Part shown: positions 55,261 through 64,000 of the stretch, in pieces | Layout: the number at the start of each line of letters is the position of its first letter | How positions within the stretch are numbered: position 1 is the first letter of the stretch | Assembly (NCBI GenBank): GCA_003259005.1 | Contig: QLII01000001.1 | Coordinates: 2,434,501 to 2,498,500, forward strand | Origin: Spirosoma telluris | GTDB lineage: Bacteria > Bacteroidota > Bacteroidia > Cytophagales > Spirosomataceae | DNA length: 64,000 nt | Reading direction: 5' to 3' | Translations under genes and position numbers: made by a program | The notes under the pieces: generated by a model | The model's database searches: none | The model's input: only the letters and a program-made list of their open reading frames with translations | What the model was told of the DNA's origin: nothing

Positions 55261-56888
55261 TTACTGCTTGGCACTCACTTGATCCAGAAACAGATAACGC
55301 GCCCGGTTCTTTTCGGTTTCGGCACGCGTATTGACATCAATCTGCATGACCTCAACCCCTTTATCACCACTCACCGCTGACCATTTTGGTAGGCCAGGTC
55401 CATTAGGATTAGCTGTTTTGATGAAATTAGCGAAGTAATTCTGCATCACTTCCGACACTTTATAATCGTCGGGTGTCCAGGCATATACCTTGTTAAGCGG
55501 CAGATTACCCATGGCATACTCGATTTCGGCCGAGTGTACGGCCCCACGGGCAGGCGCTATTTTCATTGCTGAGGCATTTCCTCCTTTTACTACGCCACCC
55601 GCCAAACCAGGTGCAGCATCGCCCATAGCAGCCGTCATGGCTGGACGTGGACGGGCATACAGGTAGCGATACACAGGCTTACCACCTGTTTTTGCCTGCA
55701 TATCCGACCAACGCCAGGTGCTATACCCAATAAAGCGGTCGCTGGCCAGATCCGTAGCTGCCTGCGCGACTTCCTCATCCGTTTTAGCGGGATATAATTT
55801 TAACACTTCGTCAGCCTGTTGGGATAAAGTTTCTTGACTGTTGCCTTATAATTCTCGACAGTGGGCTCCTCCTTTCCCATCACAGCGCGGTAATTCATTT
55901 CTTCCGAATTCCAGCCTACCAGCAAAGGCACGTGCGCCTGTTGACCCGTTGCAAATAACTCTACCGGCGATTTTGGGAAGAAATATCCATCCAAGGCCGA
56001 GGTGAACCAGGGTACACCAGGCTTGGTCGTAGCTTCGAGTAGCTTTTCAGCCGACATCGCCCGTAAATCAGCCAGCGAAGTAGCCCCGATGCTGGTCGCA
56101 AATTTCACGCCCGCTTCTTCGGCAGTAGCCAGGGGAGCAGGTGGCAATGTCCCTAACAGAGAGCCACTTTCACCAATAGCCCCCGCAATCAGGTTCTTCG
56201 ACAGGGGCGATACCATAAGGGCACTCACCGAAACGGACCCTGCTGACTCTCCAGCGATGGTAACTCGCTTGGGATCGCCCCCAAAAGCGGCAATGTTTTG
56301 CTGTACCCAACGCAAGGCAGCAGCCTGATCCAGATACCCGTAGTTGCTCGATGCATGGTGGGGTGATTCTTTGGTTAGTTCGGGGTGAGCCATAAAGCCA
56401 AACACACCCAGCCGGTAGTTTACCGTGAGGGTTACAATGCCTTTGCGGGCCATGCTTTCACCATCGTAGCGCGATTCAGAGCCATCACCGGCTACGAAGC
56501 CTCCCCCATAAAAATAAACCAGTACGGGAAGTTTCTCGGAAGCTGATTTGGCGGGTGTCCATACGTTTAGATAAAGGCAATCCTCGCTCATACCGTCGGA
56601 ACGGAATCCCATATCACCGAAAATTGAGCCCTGCATAGCGCGTGGGCCAAAATGGTCTGCTTTACGAACACCCTGCCAGTTTTTGGTGGGTTGGGGCTCT
56701 TTCCAGCGTAAATCCCCAACGGGAGGCTGCGCGAACGGAATTCCTTTGAAAGCGCGAATGCCGCTGGCTTCGGTAACGCCTTCCACCACGCCATTGGCCG
56801 TTTTGGCCTGGGGTGCATTTGTCGACTGAGCAAGGGCCATATCGGCCAGAGAAACAGTCAATAATGAAAGCATAAAAAAGGTTTTCAT
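55261..56888 (-). CDS. Carboxylesterase type B, secreted, frameshifted
   Basis: About 542 residues when one base is added at 55821-55823. Signal peptide (KTFFMLSLLTVSLADMALAQ). Type B features: PFAQPPVGDLRWKEP (near 50-65), SEDCLYLNVWTP, YFYGGGF (oxyanion hole, 125-131), GESAGS with nucleophile Ser215, and EIEYAMGNLPL in the C-terminal half, where the catalytic His sits. It hydrolyses carboxylic esters outside the cytoplasm; substrate unknown. It diverges from the Nudix-type regulator at 57062 and shares a 33-base palindromic region with it, so it may be its target. Confidence 0.88.
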
Positions 56889-56974
56889 GACAATCTATTT
56901 AGTGTATTCGTGTAAAAAAGAAAGCTGCCTAACTCAATTTACCCTCAAATCAGGCAACTTAATAAAGGATTGGT

Positions 56975-57007
56975 TTTATTATTGTATCAATTTGTTACAA
57001 TAATAAA
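56975..57007. promoter_or_regulatory. 12-base-arm palindrome, likely operator for the Nudix-type regulator
   Basis: TTTATTATTGTA (56975-56986) and TACAATAATAAA (56996-57007) are perfect inverse copies with a 9-base spacer. It lies between the divergent carboxylesterase (start 56888) and Nudix-regulator (start 57062) genes, 87 and 55 bases from their starts. A regulator binding as a dimer over this shared region could control both. The position and symmetry are direct; the identity of the binder is inferred. Confidence 0.6.
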
Positions 57008-57061
57008 CGCTTCGATTGGGACGGCCAAATTTTTTGTTACTTGCAGCTAAATTTTAATGGT

Positions 57062-57796
57062 ATGCGCGATCAGTTACAGCCGGAAGAAAGTAAGCGAGAT
57101 AGTAACGGCTATTTACCAGGTCTGGCCATCGATACGGTCATTTTCGGGTTCCATCAAAATCAGTTAAAGATTCTGCTGCTGGAATATCACAACACCGGAT
57201 TGATGGCGTTACCAGGTGGTTTTATTCTGGCAAACGAAAATCTGAACGACGCGGCCAGACGCGTTTTATGGGAACGGACGGGGCTAAGCGATATTTACCT
57301 GGAGCAGTTCTACGTTTTTGGCGACCTCGCCCGATTCGACCCCACGCCCATGCGGGCCATTATGACGGCTAAAGGGTTTACTCCCCCGGATAATCACTGG
57401 CTACTGGATCGATTTATTTCGGTAGGTTACTACGCCTTGGTCGATTTCACAAAAGCAGTACCCATTCCTGATTCACTATCGGATAGCTGTGGCTGGTATG
57501 ATTTAGCCAAGCTGCCTCCGCTTATGCAGGATCATCAGCAGATTGTTCAAAAAGCCCTGGACACGTTGCGTACCGACCTTGATCGTAAATTAATTGGCTT
57601 CAATCTACTGTCGGAAACCTTTACGATGGCAGATTTGCAACGTCTCTACGAAACTATTCTGGATCAGAAATTACATCGGTCAGGCTTTCAGCGAAAGATG
57701 CTTAGTCTGGGAATTCTGGAGCGGCTTGATAAACAATACAGTGGGGGGGCTCACAAAGCTCCGTTTCTGTACCGGTTTATTTCTAATGCCAAATAG
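57062..57796 (+). CDS. Nudix-like transcriptional regulator (NrtR/AraR type)
   Basis: 244 residues from ATG 57062 (TTG 57041 is possible but not supported). The N-terminal Nudix-like domain has LPGGFILANENLNDAARRVLWERTGL: the fold is kept, but the REUXEE core reads RVLWER, losing the catalytic Glu pair, so hydrolysis is unlikely. The C-terminal 160-244 is a winged helix (FTMADLQRLYETILDQ ... FQRKMLSLGILERLD) of the kind that binds DNA in NrtR and the Bacteroidota AraR. The ligand could be a sugar, NAD derivative or ADP-ribose. The palindrome just upstream is its probable operator, and the divergent carboxylesterase its probable target. Confidence 0.8.
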   Translation: MRDQLQPEESKRDSNGYLPGLAIDTVIFGFHQNQLKILLLEYHNTGLMALPGGFILANENLNDAARRVLWERTGLSDIYLEQFYVFGDLARFDPTPMRAIMTAKGFTPPDNHWLLDRFISVGYYALVDFTKAVPIPDSLSDSCGWYDLAKLPPLMQDHQQIVQKALDTLRTDLDRKLIGFNLLSETFTMADLQRLYETILDQKLHRSGFQRKMLSLGILERLDKQYSGGAHKAPFLYRFISNAK

Positions 57797-57830
57797 CAAC
57801 TAACTTGCGGCCAGATTGATTAGCCTTTTC

Positions 57831-58638
57831 ATGCGTGGAAGCATTCTCCTTCGGTATAGTTTACCCTTGCTCATTGCGTTGTCGATTGCTCTTTTACTCT
57901 TGTATCCCCAACTAATTCAGTGTCTTAGGGTTAGTAGGTCGGCAAACTTTCGGCTGCTCAGGATCACGCCGGGTGTTTACGTCCATCAGACAGCGACAAA
58001 CCAGCAACAAAAGCAACTCCAGCAACATATCCAGGCGGCTCGCGATCGGATCAGGCAATTCTGGGCGATCAACGGGGGCAGGCAATCCTGATTTATTGCC
58101 CTAATCAAACAGATTATGAGCAGTACTGTGCTGGGGGCGAAGGGGCTGGCTGTAGCCTGGGAATGCCCTGGGGAGCCTCCTATCTGATCCTTGGTCCCGA
58201 TGGCAACAATACCGATGTCATTGCCCACGAACTGTGTCATGATGAATTATTTGCCCGACTTGGCTGGTGGCGGGTGAAACGGCAGATTCCACAGTGGTTC
58301 AATGAGGGCTTGCCTTAATGGTCGATTATCGATTTAGTAATCCATCCGTATGGGAGCAGCCTGACAGCTTAGCTCAAAATCCGTGGGTGTGGCCTGACCC
58401 AATCCCAATGTCCTCCCCACTACGCCCTATGCTAAAACTCGCCGAACTCGAAACAACGCGCGATTTTTTTGGTGGCAATCCTACCCATACAATGTTGGCC
58501 TATCAAACAGCGGCAGAAGAACTAGCACGTTGGCTATCAGTAGTTCACCGAAAAAACGTAGCTGCTCTAACCGATGCCGTCGCCAACGGAGACGATTTCT
58601 ACGATGTGTATCATCGGTTAGAGCGAGATCATAGGTAG
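57831..58638 (+). CDS. Membrane-anchored gluzincin metallopeptidase-like protein, frameshifted twice
   Basis: About 269 residues once bases are added at 58063-58065 and 58312-58314. One N-terminal membrane anchor (LPLLIALSIALLLLYP). The restored middle contains HELCHDE (HExxH zinc motif) and, about 25 residues on, WFNEGLA with a Glu that fits the third zinc ligand of gluzincins (M1/MA-clan style). The C-terminal part is helical (LAYQTAAEELARWLSVV). The peptidase fold would lie outside the cytoplasm, judging by topology. No family name is certain; the size and HExxH + NEG pattern resemble small Peptidase_MA-like proteins. Confidence 0.62.
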
Positions 58639-58671
58639 AGAAACAGCTATACCGTACCGGCGGGCTGGTAT

Positions 58672-61143
58672 CTATAATTTCACAATCCGCCGGGAAGCTC
58701 TTCGATCACCCACTTGTATCTGTAAAATATAGATACCTGCCGGATGCTGGTCGAGCGAGAAGGACGTTGTCGATTGCCGGGTTTCCTGCCGACTAGTGGT
58801 GTGTCCTGTCAGATCTGTGATTTCCAGCAATGCGGTTTGCGTAGTCGGCAATCCATTGATGTGTACTGTCAGGGTTGTTGTTGCTGGAACAGGATACACG
58901 TCTACAGCTTCGGCAAGTGATTGATCCTCAACGCCAAGCAGCGGATTTACACTGATAATGACGATACGTGGGGTTAAAGACCCATTACCACAACTATTGC
59001 TAACCGATGTTAGAAAATAGGAAGTCGTTTTTGTAGGGCCAACCGCAAACGAATAGGGATTCGTGTTGGCAGTCAGGGATTGAACGGTGCCCAGGCCACT
59101 TGATGTACTGTCCCGATACGAGAAACGCCAGGGAGCGTCGCCCGAAAACACTACCGACAAGCTGGCCGGTTGCCCCTCGAAGATTGTCTGATTACCCGTA
59201 AGCGTTGCCGCTGGCAATGCTCGTACAGTTAGTATCGTTGGGCTAATTGAACCAGTAATGGGTATTTTCGGATTGGTAGCAACGACCCGTACCCGGTACG
59301 ATCCGCCAGTCGCATTCGTAGGAATCGTTCCAACAACCTGCCCATTTATGGCTTGACTAGTCACCATATCTGCATAAGACATTTTTGTTGTATCGGTTTC
59401 AACTCTCGCCAATTGAAGCTTGAAAACACTGCCCGAATTGAATGTTCCGGAGGTTGAAAAACTAGTCGTCAAGCTTGCACCGGCACAAACCGTTGCCGAT
59501 GTGAACGATAGGGTTTGAATCGCAGGAACGAGTACCGTCACCGTCACCGACGATCCACTCGTAAGCACTCCGGTTCCACATTTATTACTCACTTCGGCAA
59601 CCTGATAGGTAGTTGTGCGCTCTGGAAGCACGAGTATCGTTGTGTCTTTTATAGCAGTTCCTGTCAACCCGTTCGACAGTTTATACTTATATGGCCCCAC
59701 CCCGGTAAAGGTTAACTGCAAAGGCACCTCTACACCCAGATTGACGGTGGTTGTCCCCAAAATAGACATGGCCGGTAGCGCCTGAACAAATACGGTAATG
59801 GCCACTTTCGGGCTTTCGCAGCCATTGGCTGTTTGCGTCACATAATACACATCTCCGTTTGGATTCGTGGACGCATTTAAGGTGGGCGGTGTTGGCGCCG
59901 TTGTCGTCACAGTGCCGTTAGGATCGGTCCATTTCAGGTTTGTACCCGTAGCCTCAAGCGGTTGCGCCGTTGTACCCTGACAAATTTCAACGACCGCCTT
60001 ACTCACTACTGGAATTGGTGTTGTCAATATGGTAATGGCCAGTGTAGCCCTGGGGCTTTCACAACCACCTACGGTTTGGGTCACTAGTAGCGAAAATGAA
60101 CCTCCCTTATCGGTAGTAATAGTAGGCGCTGATCCAAACTTATTTCCATCGATATTGTACCAGGTTAGGTTCTCCCCTACCGCAGTAACCGCTTCGGCTG
60201 GAGCAAACTGGCAACTAATTTTTGGAGATACGACTGGGGCCAGCGGAGTGGGAGCTATTATTACACTCAACGCGACCCGTGGACTTTCGCAGCCATTTGT
60301 CGTCTGGCTTATGTAATACGTTGACTGACCAGTTTGCGAGGTACTAACCACTGGTGCCGTAGTAGACCCTGTCCCGCCTGTACTGCCGGCATACCATAAC
60401 AGATTCTGACCCGTAGGCTGTAATACGGGAGCTGACGCATTCTGACAAACCGATAGTATCTGGGCAGCAGGAGTAGCAGAAGGAGGCTTGATTTCTACCG
60501 CAATGGCAGCCCGATCACTTTCACATTCATTCAGTTTCTGAGCAACATAATAGGTAACAACCCCGGTAGTAGCTGTCGATGGTTGGGTTGGCACCAATGT
60601 CCCAGTGCCACCCGTAGCATTTGTCCCGTACCAGATTAATGAAGCGCTTGCATCCGTCGTTGTTGCGCTTAGTGGAACTGTTGACTGCGCCTGACAAAGC
60701 GATAGCGAAGTGGTTGATACTGTCGGGATTGCAGGCTTTGTCTTGACGGTTAGCGTGGTTGAACTGGGCGTGCCATTAATATCTGGATTCTTTGAGACCA
60801 TCCGAATCCGGTAATTCGTTCCAGAAGGTGTATTAGCCGGAATAGTAGCCCGGTATACAATCTCATAACGGCCCGATGCTGATAAAAAGACCGAAGGAAT
60901 TTCGGTATAGATCGTCCCTCCGTTTGATAGTTGCACGGTGAATTCACCAGCAGCAGCGGTTCTAATGCCTGTCACATCAATTTGCGAACCCGCACAGACG
61001 GAAGTCACGGCTAATGGCTCGGTATCAAGCGTTTGGGCTGACACTTGACTAACCCATAGCAGTAAAATAAAGAGAATCAGGCTTCTGAACAGGCCCCATC
61101 TAACTTGTTTAGATGGCTTACGGCAGGGTAAATGGTGGGTCAT
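58672..61143 (-). CDS. T9SS-secreted Ig-like repeat protein
   Basis: 823 residues. Signal peptide near the start (SLILFILLLWVSQVSAQ), then several Ig/Big-type repeats: five roughly 75-residue units carry the same CESPRVALSV-like ending (for example near 60050-60560). The C-terminus has the type IX secretion sorting domain: EAVDVYPVPATTTLTVH, TDLTGHTTSRQ, and PAGIYILQIQVGDRR ending in a basic tail. The tail is removed and the protein is anchored at the cell surface by the T9SS. The function is probably adhesion; no enzymatic motif was found. It is convergent with the metallopeptidase gene. Confidence 0.87.
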   Translation of the reverse strand: MTHHLPCRKPSKQVRWGLFRSLILFILLLWVSQVSAQTLDTEPLAVTSVCAGSQIDVTGIRTAAAGEFTVQLSNGGTIYTEIPSVFLSASGRYEIVYRATIPANTPSGTNYRIRMVSKNPDINGTPSSTTLTVKTKPAIPTVSTTSLSLCQAQSTVPLSATTTDASASLIWYGTNATGGTGTLVPTQPSTATTGVVTYYVAQKLNECESDRAAIAVEIKPPSATPAAQILSVCQNASAPVLQPTGQNLLWYAGSTGGTGSTTAPVVSTSQTGQSTYYISQTTNGCESPRVALSVIIAPTPLAPVVSPKISCQFAPAEAVTAVGENLTWYNIDGNKFGSAPTITTDKGGSFSLLVTQTVGGCESPRATLAITILTTPIPVVSKAVVEICQGTTAQPLEATGTNLKWTDPNGTVTTTAPTPPTLNASTNPNGDVYYVTQTANGCESPKVAITVFVQALPAMSILGTTTVNLGVEVPLQLTFTGVGPYKYKLSNGLTGTAIKDTTILVLPERTTTYQVAEVSNKCGTGVLTSGSSVTVTVLVPAIQTLSFTSATVCAGASLTTSFSTSGTFNSGSVFKLQLARVETDTTKMSYADMVTSQAINGQVVGTIPTNATGGSYRVRVVATNPKIPITGSISPTILTVRALPAATLTGNQTIFEGQPASLSVVFSGDAPWRFSYRDSTSSGLGTVQSLTANTNPYSFAVGPTKTTSYFLTSVSNSCGNGSLTPRIVIISVNPLLGVEDQSLAEAVDVYPVPATTTLTVHINGLPTTQTALLEITDLTGHTTSRQETRQSTTSFSLDQHPAGIYILQIQVGDRRASRRIVKL

Positions 61144-61345
61144 ATACTGATTATAGGATGAGGTAGTTATTCTGTCGAGAGCAGAACAAACAAATATATC
61201 TCTGTCAATTGATTTATAGGTAATCGCACAACTTTACTGAGTATAGAGTGTTTAGGCAAAAGTCAATTATTTCTTGCTTATAGTCAATTTTCGAACAACT
61301 AATAAAATCTGCACACCCGTTTTCACATAGAAGTCAGTTCGTTTT

Positions 61346-62287
61346 TTAGCTCAATCGTACCAATTGGCCCTCTTTTTCTTTACCTGCCAATTCATTGGGT
61401 AAATGCGCCAGAATTTCGGATCTAAATGTGTTAATGAGCCTACGTTTCAAAAAACTACGATGCATAACAAGGCTTACTTCGCGTACAGGTTGGGGCATAT
61501 CGAATGGTCGAAGACGGGCCTGACGTGTAGTATCCATATCTAGCGTAGCTAGGTAGGGCAATAGAGTAAATCCACCCTGTTTATCAATTAGTTTGATCAA
61601 TGTTTCGAGTGAGCCGGTTTCATAGCGTAAGGCATTTGTCCCATTCGCCTGCCGGTCGGCTCCACACAGATTCATGACCTGATTACGGAAACAGTGCCCT
61701 TCAGTGAGTAGCCAGAGCCCGTCCGTTTGCAGATCAGTAGGGGCAATCGTTGATTTGGTCAGCAATGGATTTAATTCGGCGGCATACACGACAAAAGGCT
61801 CTCGAAACAGGGGAATTTCAGTAATACCGTTTTCGGCCAGGGGCGTTACAACCAGGCCCACATCAATCAACCCGTTCCGAAGTCGCTCAATAACCTGTTC
61901 GGTCACTAATTCCTGAATTTGTACTGACACGGCAGGATACTTCGCAATAAATTCGCCGATGAAATAGGGAAGCAGGTACGGGGCCAGCGTTGGGATAATG
62001 CCTATTCTGAAATCACCCCGAAAATCATCTTTCGACTCACTAACAATCTCGGGAATACGCTGGGCTGCCCGCAATACATCCCGTGCCTGAGCCAGAATAG
62101 CCTGGCCTGTTTCAGTTGGAACCACAGGCTGTTTCGAGCGGTCGAATACCAGAATACCCAGTTCATCTTCCAGCTTCTGAATTTGCATACTAAGCGTTGG
62201 TTGGGTAACATGGCAGGCTTCGGCCGCGGTAGCAAAATGCCGGTACGTATCAACGGCAACAATATAATCAAGTTGAGAAAGCGTCAT
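61346..62287 (-). CDS. oxyR: OxyR, peroxide-responsive LysR-type regulator
   Basis: 313 residues from ATG 62287; the longer TTG start at 62293 adds only two residues. N-terminal LysR HTH: FATAAEACHVTQPTLSMQIQKLE. Redox centre GHCFRNQVMNLC places Cys199 and Cys208 exactly as in E. coli OxyR. The regulator forms a disulfide with hydrogen peroxide and activates peroxidase genes; the peroxiredoxin at 6624 is a possible target in the genome. The divergent gene at 62407 shares an intergenic region rich in inverted repeats (62297-62370), where OxyR may bind. Downstream is the T9SS gene, an unrelated neighbour. Confidence 0.95.
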   Translation of the reverse strand: MTLSQLDYIVAVDTYRHFATAAEACHVTQPTLSMQIQKLEDELGILVFDRSKQPVVPTETGQAILAQARDVLRAAQRIPEIVSESKDDFRGDFRIGIIPTLAPYLLPYFIGEFIAKYPAVSVQIQELVTEQVIERLRNGLIDVGLVVTPLAENGITEIPLFREPFVVYAAELNPLLTKSTIAPTDLQTDGLWLLTEGHCFRNQVMNLCGADRQANGTNALRYETGSLETLIKLIDKQGGFTLLPYLATLDMDTTRQARLRPFDMPQPVREVSLVMHRSFLKRRLINTFRSEILAHLPNELAGKEKEGQLVRLS

Positions 62288-62296
62288 TTGCAAAGA

Positions 62297-62385
62297 TATA
62301 GGATATATAATATAGGATGTATGATCTAGCTGACGCGAAATACATCCTACACTCTATATCCTACCTCATACATCCTCTATATTTG
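62297..62385. promoter_or_regulatory. Divergent oxyR promoter region with inverted repeats
   Basis: ATATAGGAT/ATCCTATAT-type inverse copies surround the middle (62297-62320 and 62341-62362). A TATATTTG -7 box for the plus-strand gene is at 62378-62385, 22 bases before ATG 62407. A TATCTTTG -7-like box for oxyR is at 62291-62298 on the minus strand, very close to its start. Confidence 0.4.
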
Positions 62386-62406
62386 CAGATACAATCCTCA
62401 CTGTCC

Positions 62407-63195
62407 ATGAAAAAAATTCAACTAATCCTGTTCCTGCTATCAATCAACAGTTTCGTTGGCCTGGCACAATCGAAGAAAACACCCAATCCACCTGCACCGG
62501 GTTTCGATCTAGCCGGTTCAGATGCGCGCGCGGTACAAATTGCCGATGAAGTTATGGCCGCCATGGGAGGGCGTACTGCCTGGGACGGAACGCAATTAAT
62601 TGCCTGGAATTTCGACAGCGTTCGAAAAATCATCTGGGACAAATGGTCGGGCGATGTTCGGGTCGATAACCTGCACGACGATCAGACCGTTTTACTGAAT
62701 ATTAACAACGATATGGGTCGGGTGTATCGCCATGGAGAAGAAGTACTGATAGCTGATTCGGTGACCAAGTATGTTAAACAAGGCAAACGAAACTGGATTA
62801 ATGACTCCTTCTGGCTACTGATGCCATTTAGACTCAAAGATGCTGGGGTAACGCTTAAGTACCTTGGCGCAGAAGCCACCCAAATGGGAAAGCCCGCTGA
62901 TGTCTTACAGGTAAGCTTTAAAAATGGTAGCTTGATGCCTGGTGCCCGCTATAAAATATGGGTCGATAAGAAATCGCATTTGGTGAGCCAGTGGGCTCAT
63001 TTTCAGAAACCTACGGATCAACAACCTGCTTTCATTCTTCCCTGGGACGACTATCAGCAGTATAGCAATATTCTGCTTTCCAGCAACCGGGGTGATCACG
63101 ATATAACCGATATAATGATTTTTACGGGACTACCCGGCGAAGTTTTCAGCGATTTTACCCGAATAGACATCAGCCGGTACCCCGCAACGAAGTAA
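62407..63195 (+). CDS. Secreted DUF6503-like protein (LolA-fold candidate)
   Basis: 262 residues from ATG 62407; an earlier in-frame start (62317) lies in the repeat-rich promoter and is rejected. Signal peptide (IQLILFLLSINSFVGLAQ). Mature part: ADEVMAAMGGRTAWDGTQLIAW, DVLQVSFKNGSLMPGARYKIWVDKKSHLVSQWA and LPWDDYQQYSNILL, matching proteins annotated as DUF6503 or outer-membrane lipoprotein-sorting-like. The beta-sheet pattern suggests a LolA-type half barrel. Transported partner unknown. It is divergent from oxyR. Confidence 0.6.
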   Translation: MKKIQLILFLLSINSFVGLAQSKKTPNPPAPGFDLAGSDARAVQIADEVMAAMGGRTAWDGTQLIAWNFDSVRKIIWDKWSGDVRVDNLHDDQTVLLNINNDMGRVYRHGEEVLIADSVTKYVKQGKRNWINDSFWLLMPFRLKDAGVTLKYLGAEATQMGKPADVLQVSFKNGSLMPGARYKIWVDKKSHLVSQWAHFQKPTDQQPAFILPWDDYQQYSNILLSSNRGDHDITDIMIFTGLPGEVFSDFTRIDISRYPATK

Positions 63196-63460
63196 AAAAA
63201 CGGTTTGTGGTAAGTAGTTGGCCAAATTTGATTCTATGGTTGATAATCGTCTGATTTATAAGCAATAGCCACCAAAGAATCGATTGAATCAACCTACAAA
63301 CAAGTCTGTCTTAATGCTTATTTAGTTTATGGTATTCGGTTTACGGCAAACTAACACCAGGCTACTCAGTAGTTTTATACGTCAGCCCACCATAAACCAC
63401 AAACCAACTACCGTAAACCTTATACCAAACTAACCTAGCTAAATCTCTGTTTTCCTATAC
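63196..63460. repeat. Intergenic repeat cluster upstream of hemH
   Basis: 265 bases with no gene. At 63224-63300 there is a weak copy of the GATTCTATGGTTGATAATC-type family. At 63325-63419 GTTTATGG/CCATAAAC and GGTTTACGG/CCGTAAACC form nested 8-9-base inverse pairs. These resemble the hairpin at 34908-34957. No terminator with a T run was seen. Confidence 0.45.
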
Positions 63461-64000
63461 ATGGAAGTTTCTGTTTTACAGCCACGCGTTAGCACCCCAA
63501 AATCGGTGGGCAAAACGGGCGTTTTGATTGTTAACCTCGGTACCCCCGATAGCCCTGCCGTCCCGGATGTCCGTAAATACCTGCGTGAGTTTTTGATGGA
63601 CGGTCGAGTCATCGACATTTCTTACGTGTCGCGTTTTCTGCTTGTCAATGGCATTATTGCGCCGTTTCGGGCACCGAAGTCGGCTAAAATATACAAGCAA
63701 CTCTGGACTGAAACAGGTTCTCCCTGAAGTATTACGGCCAAATTGTAGAACAGGAACTACAAAAAAAATTAGGAGATGAGTATGTCGTGAAACTAGCGAT
63801 GCGCTATCAAAGCCCCAGCATCGAAGCGGGCTTGAGCGAATTTCAGAAGTTAGGGTTGACCGATATTGTTGTGGTACCGTTTTTTCCGCAATACGCATCA
63901 GCCTCAACTGGTTCTGTTTATGAAAAAGTAATGACTGTCGTCAGAACATGGGAGGTAATCCCGGCCATTCGTTTTGTGAATCGCTTTCTGGAGCATCCTA
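63461..64000 (+). CDS. hemH: Ferrochelatase, partial at window end, frameshifted
   Basis: N-terminal part of ferrochelatase (about 180 residues seen). One base must be added in the C run 63722-63724 to join GTPDSPAVPDVRKYLREFL (GTP loop) to LKYYGQIVEQELQKKLGDE and VPFFPQYASASTGSV, which form the metal- and porphyrin-binding core. The enzyme inserts Fe2+ into protoporphyrin IX in the last step of haem synthesis, mostly membrane-associated. The gene runs off the right edge; the C-terminal His/Glu motifs are not in view. Confidence 0.88.

Noticed and set aside
62317..62406. Longer start for the DUF6503-like gene
   Set aside because: The region is repeat-rich promoter DNA with a TATATTTG box; MKKIQL at 62407 gives a proper signal peptide.

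Overview
The window looks like chromosomal DNA from a Bacteroidota bacterium of the Cytophagales, most like a Spirosoma relative. This rests on a SusC/SusD pair, a protein with a type IX secretion (T9SS) sorting tail, LytS/LytTR signalling, a PadR plus FtsX-type permease pair, bacillithiol synthesis (BshB1), DUF6089 outer membrane proteins and Bacteroidota -7 boxes (TAnnTTTG). The organism is inferred from protein families; no rRNA or database match was available.

Layout: 1-10 kb holds housekeeping and stress genes (thioesterase, ComA-like synthase, DedA, aroE, GH25 lysozyme, peroxiredoxin, and a NarL-type two-component pair). 10.4-14.5 kb is an accessory patch: hairpins, lipoproteins, an AT-rich HEPN-like gene, tRNA-Ala(GGC) and a lone GIY-YIG protein. 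14.6-24.9 kb is core again (NlpC/P60, tex, cold shock, M23 peptidase, cca, tsaC, AI-2E permease, C-N hydrolase, bshB1). 25-31.7 kb is regulation (TetR, a propeller sensor kinase, a GAF kinase with LytTR regulator). 31.8-39.6 kb is an S9D peptidase next to a small lipoprotein, SusD and SusC, perhaps a peptide or glycopeptide utilisation locus. 40-44 kb is a DUF3828-like / membrane / vWA trio. 44.1-48.3 kb has a RibD-like reductase and the PadR-permease unit. 48.4-53.7 kb is a minus-strand envelope/cofactor run (two DUF6089 proteins, nadK, CBS protein, alpha/beta hydrolase, PabA/TrpG amidotransferase). 53.9-64 kb has an FAD oxidoreductase, a carboxylesterase divergent from a Nudix-type regulator, a small metallopeptidase, a T9SS Ig-repeat protein, oxyR and the start of hemH.

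Two features dominate. First, at least 26 positions need one extra base to restore an obvious gene, nearly always inside a run of 3-6 G or C, so many apparently broken genes are probably intact and the consensus carries homopolymer undercalls. Second, the intergenic gaps are full of perfect or near-perfect inverted repeats, including a dispersed MITE-like family with CTAGTACT-type ends and hairpins of up to 42 bp per arm.

The best candidates for undescribed biology are the AT-rich HEPN protein beside tRNA-Ala, the 12-bp-arm palindrome between the carboxylesterase and its Nudix-like regulator, the DUF3828/membrane/vWA trio, and the palindromic repeat families.
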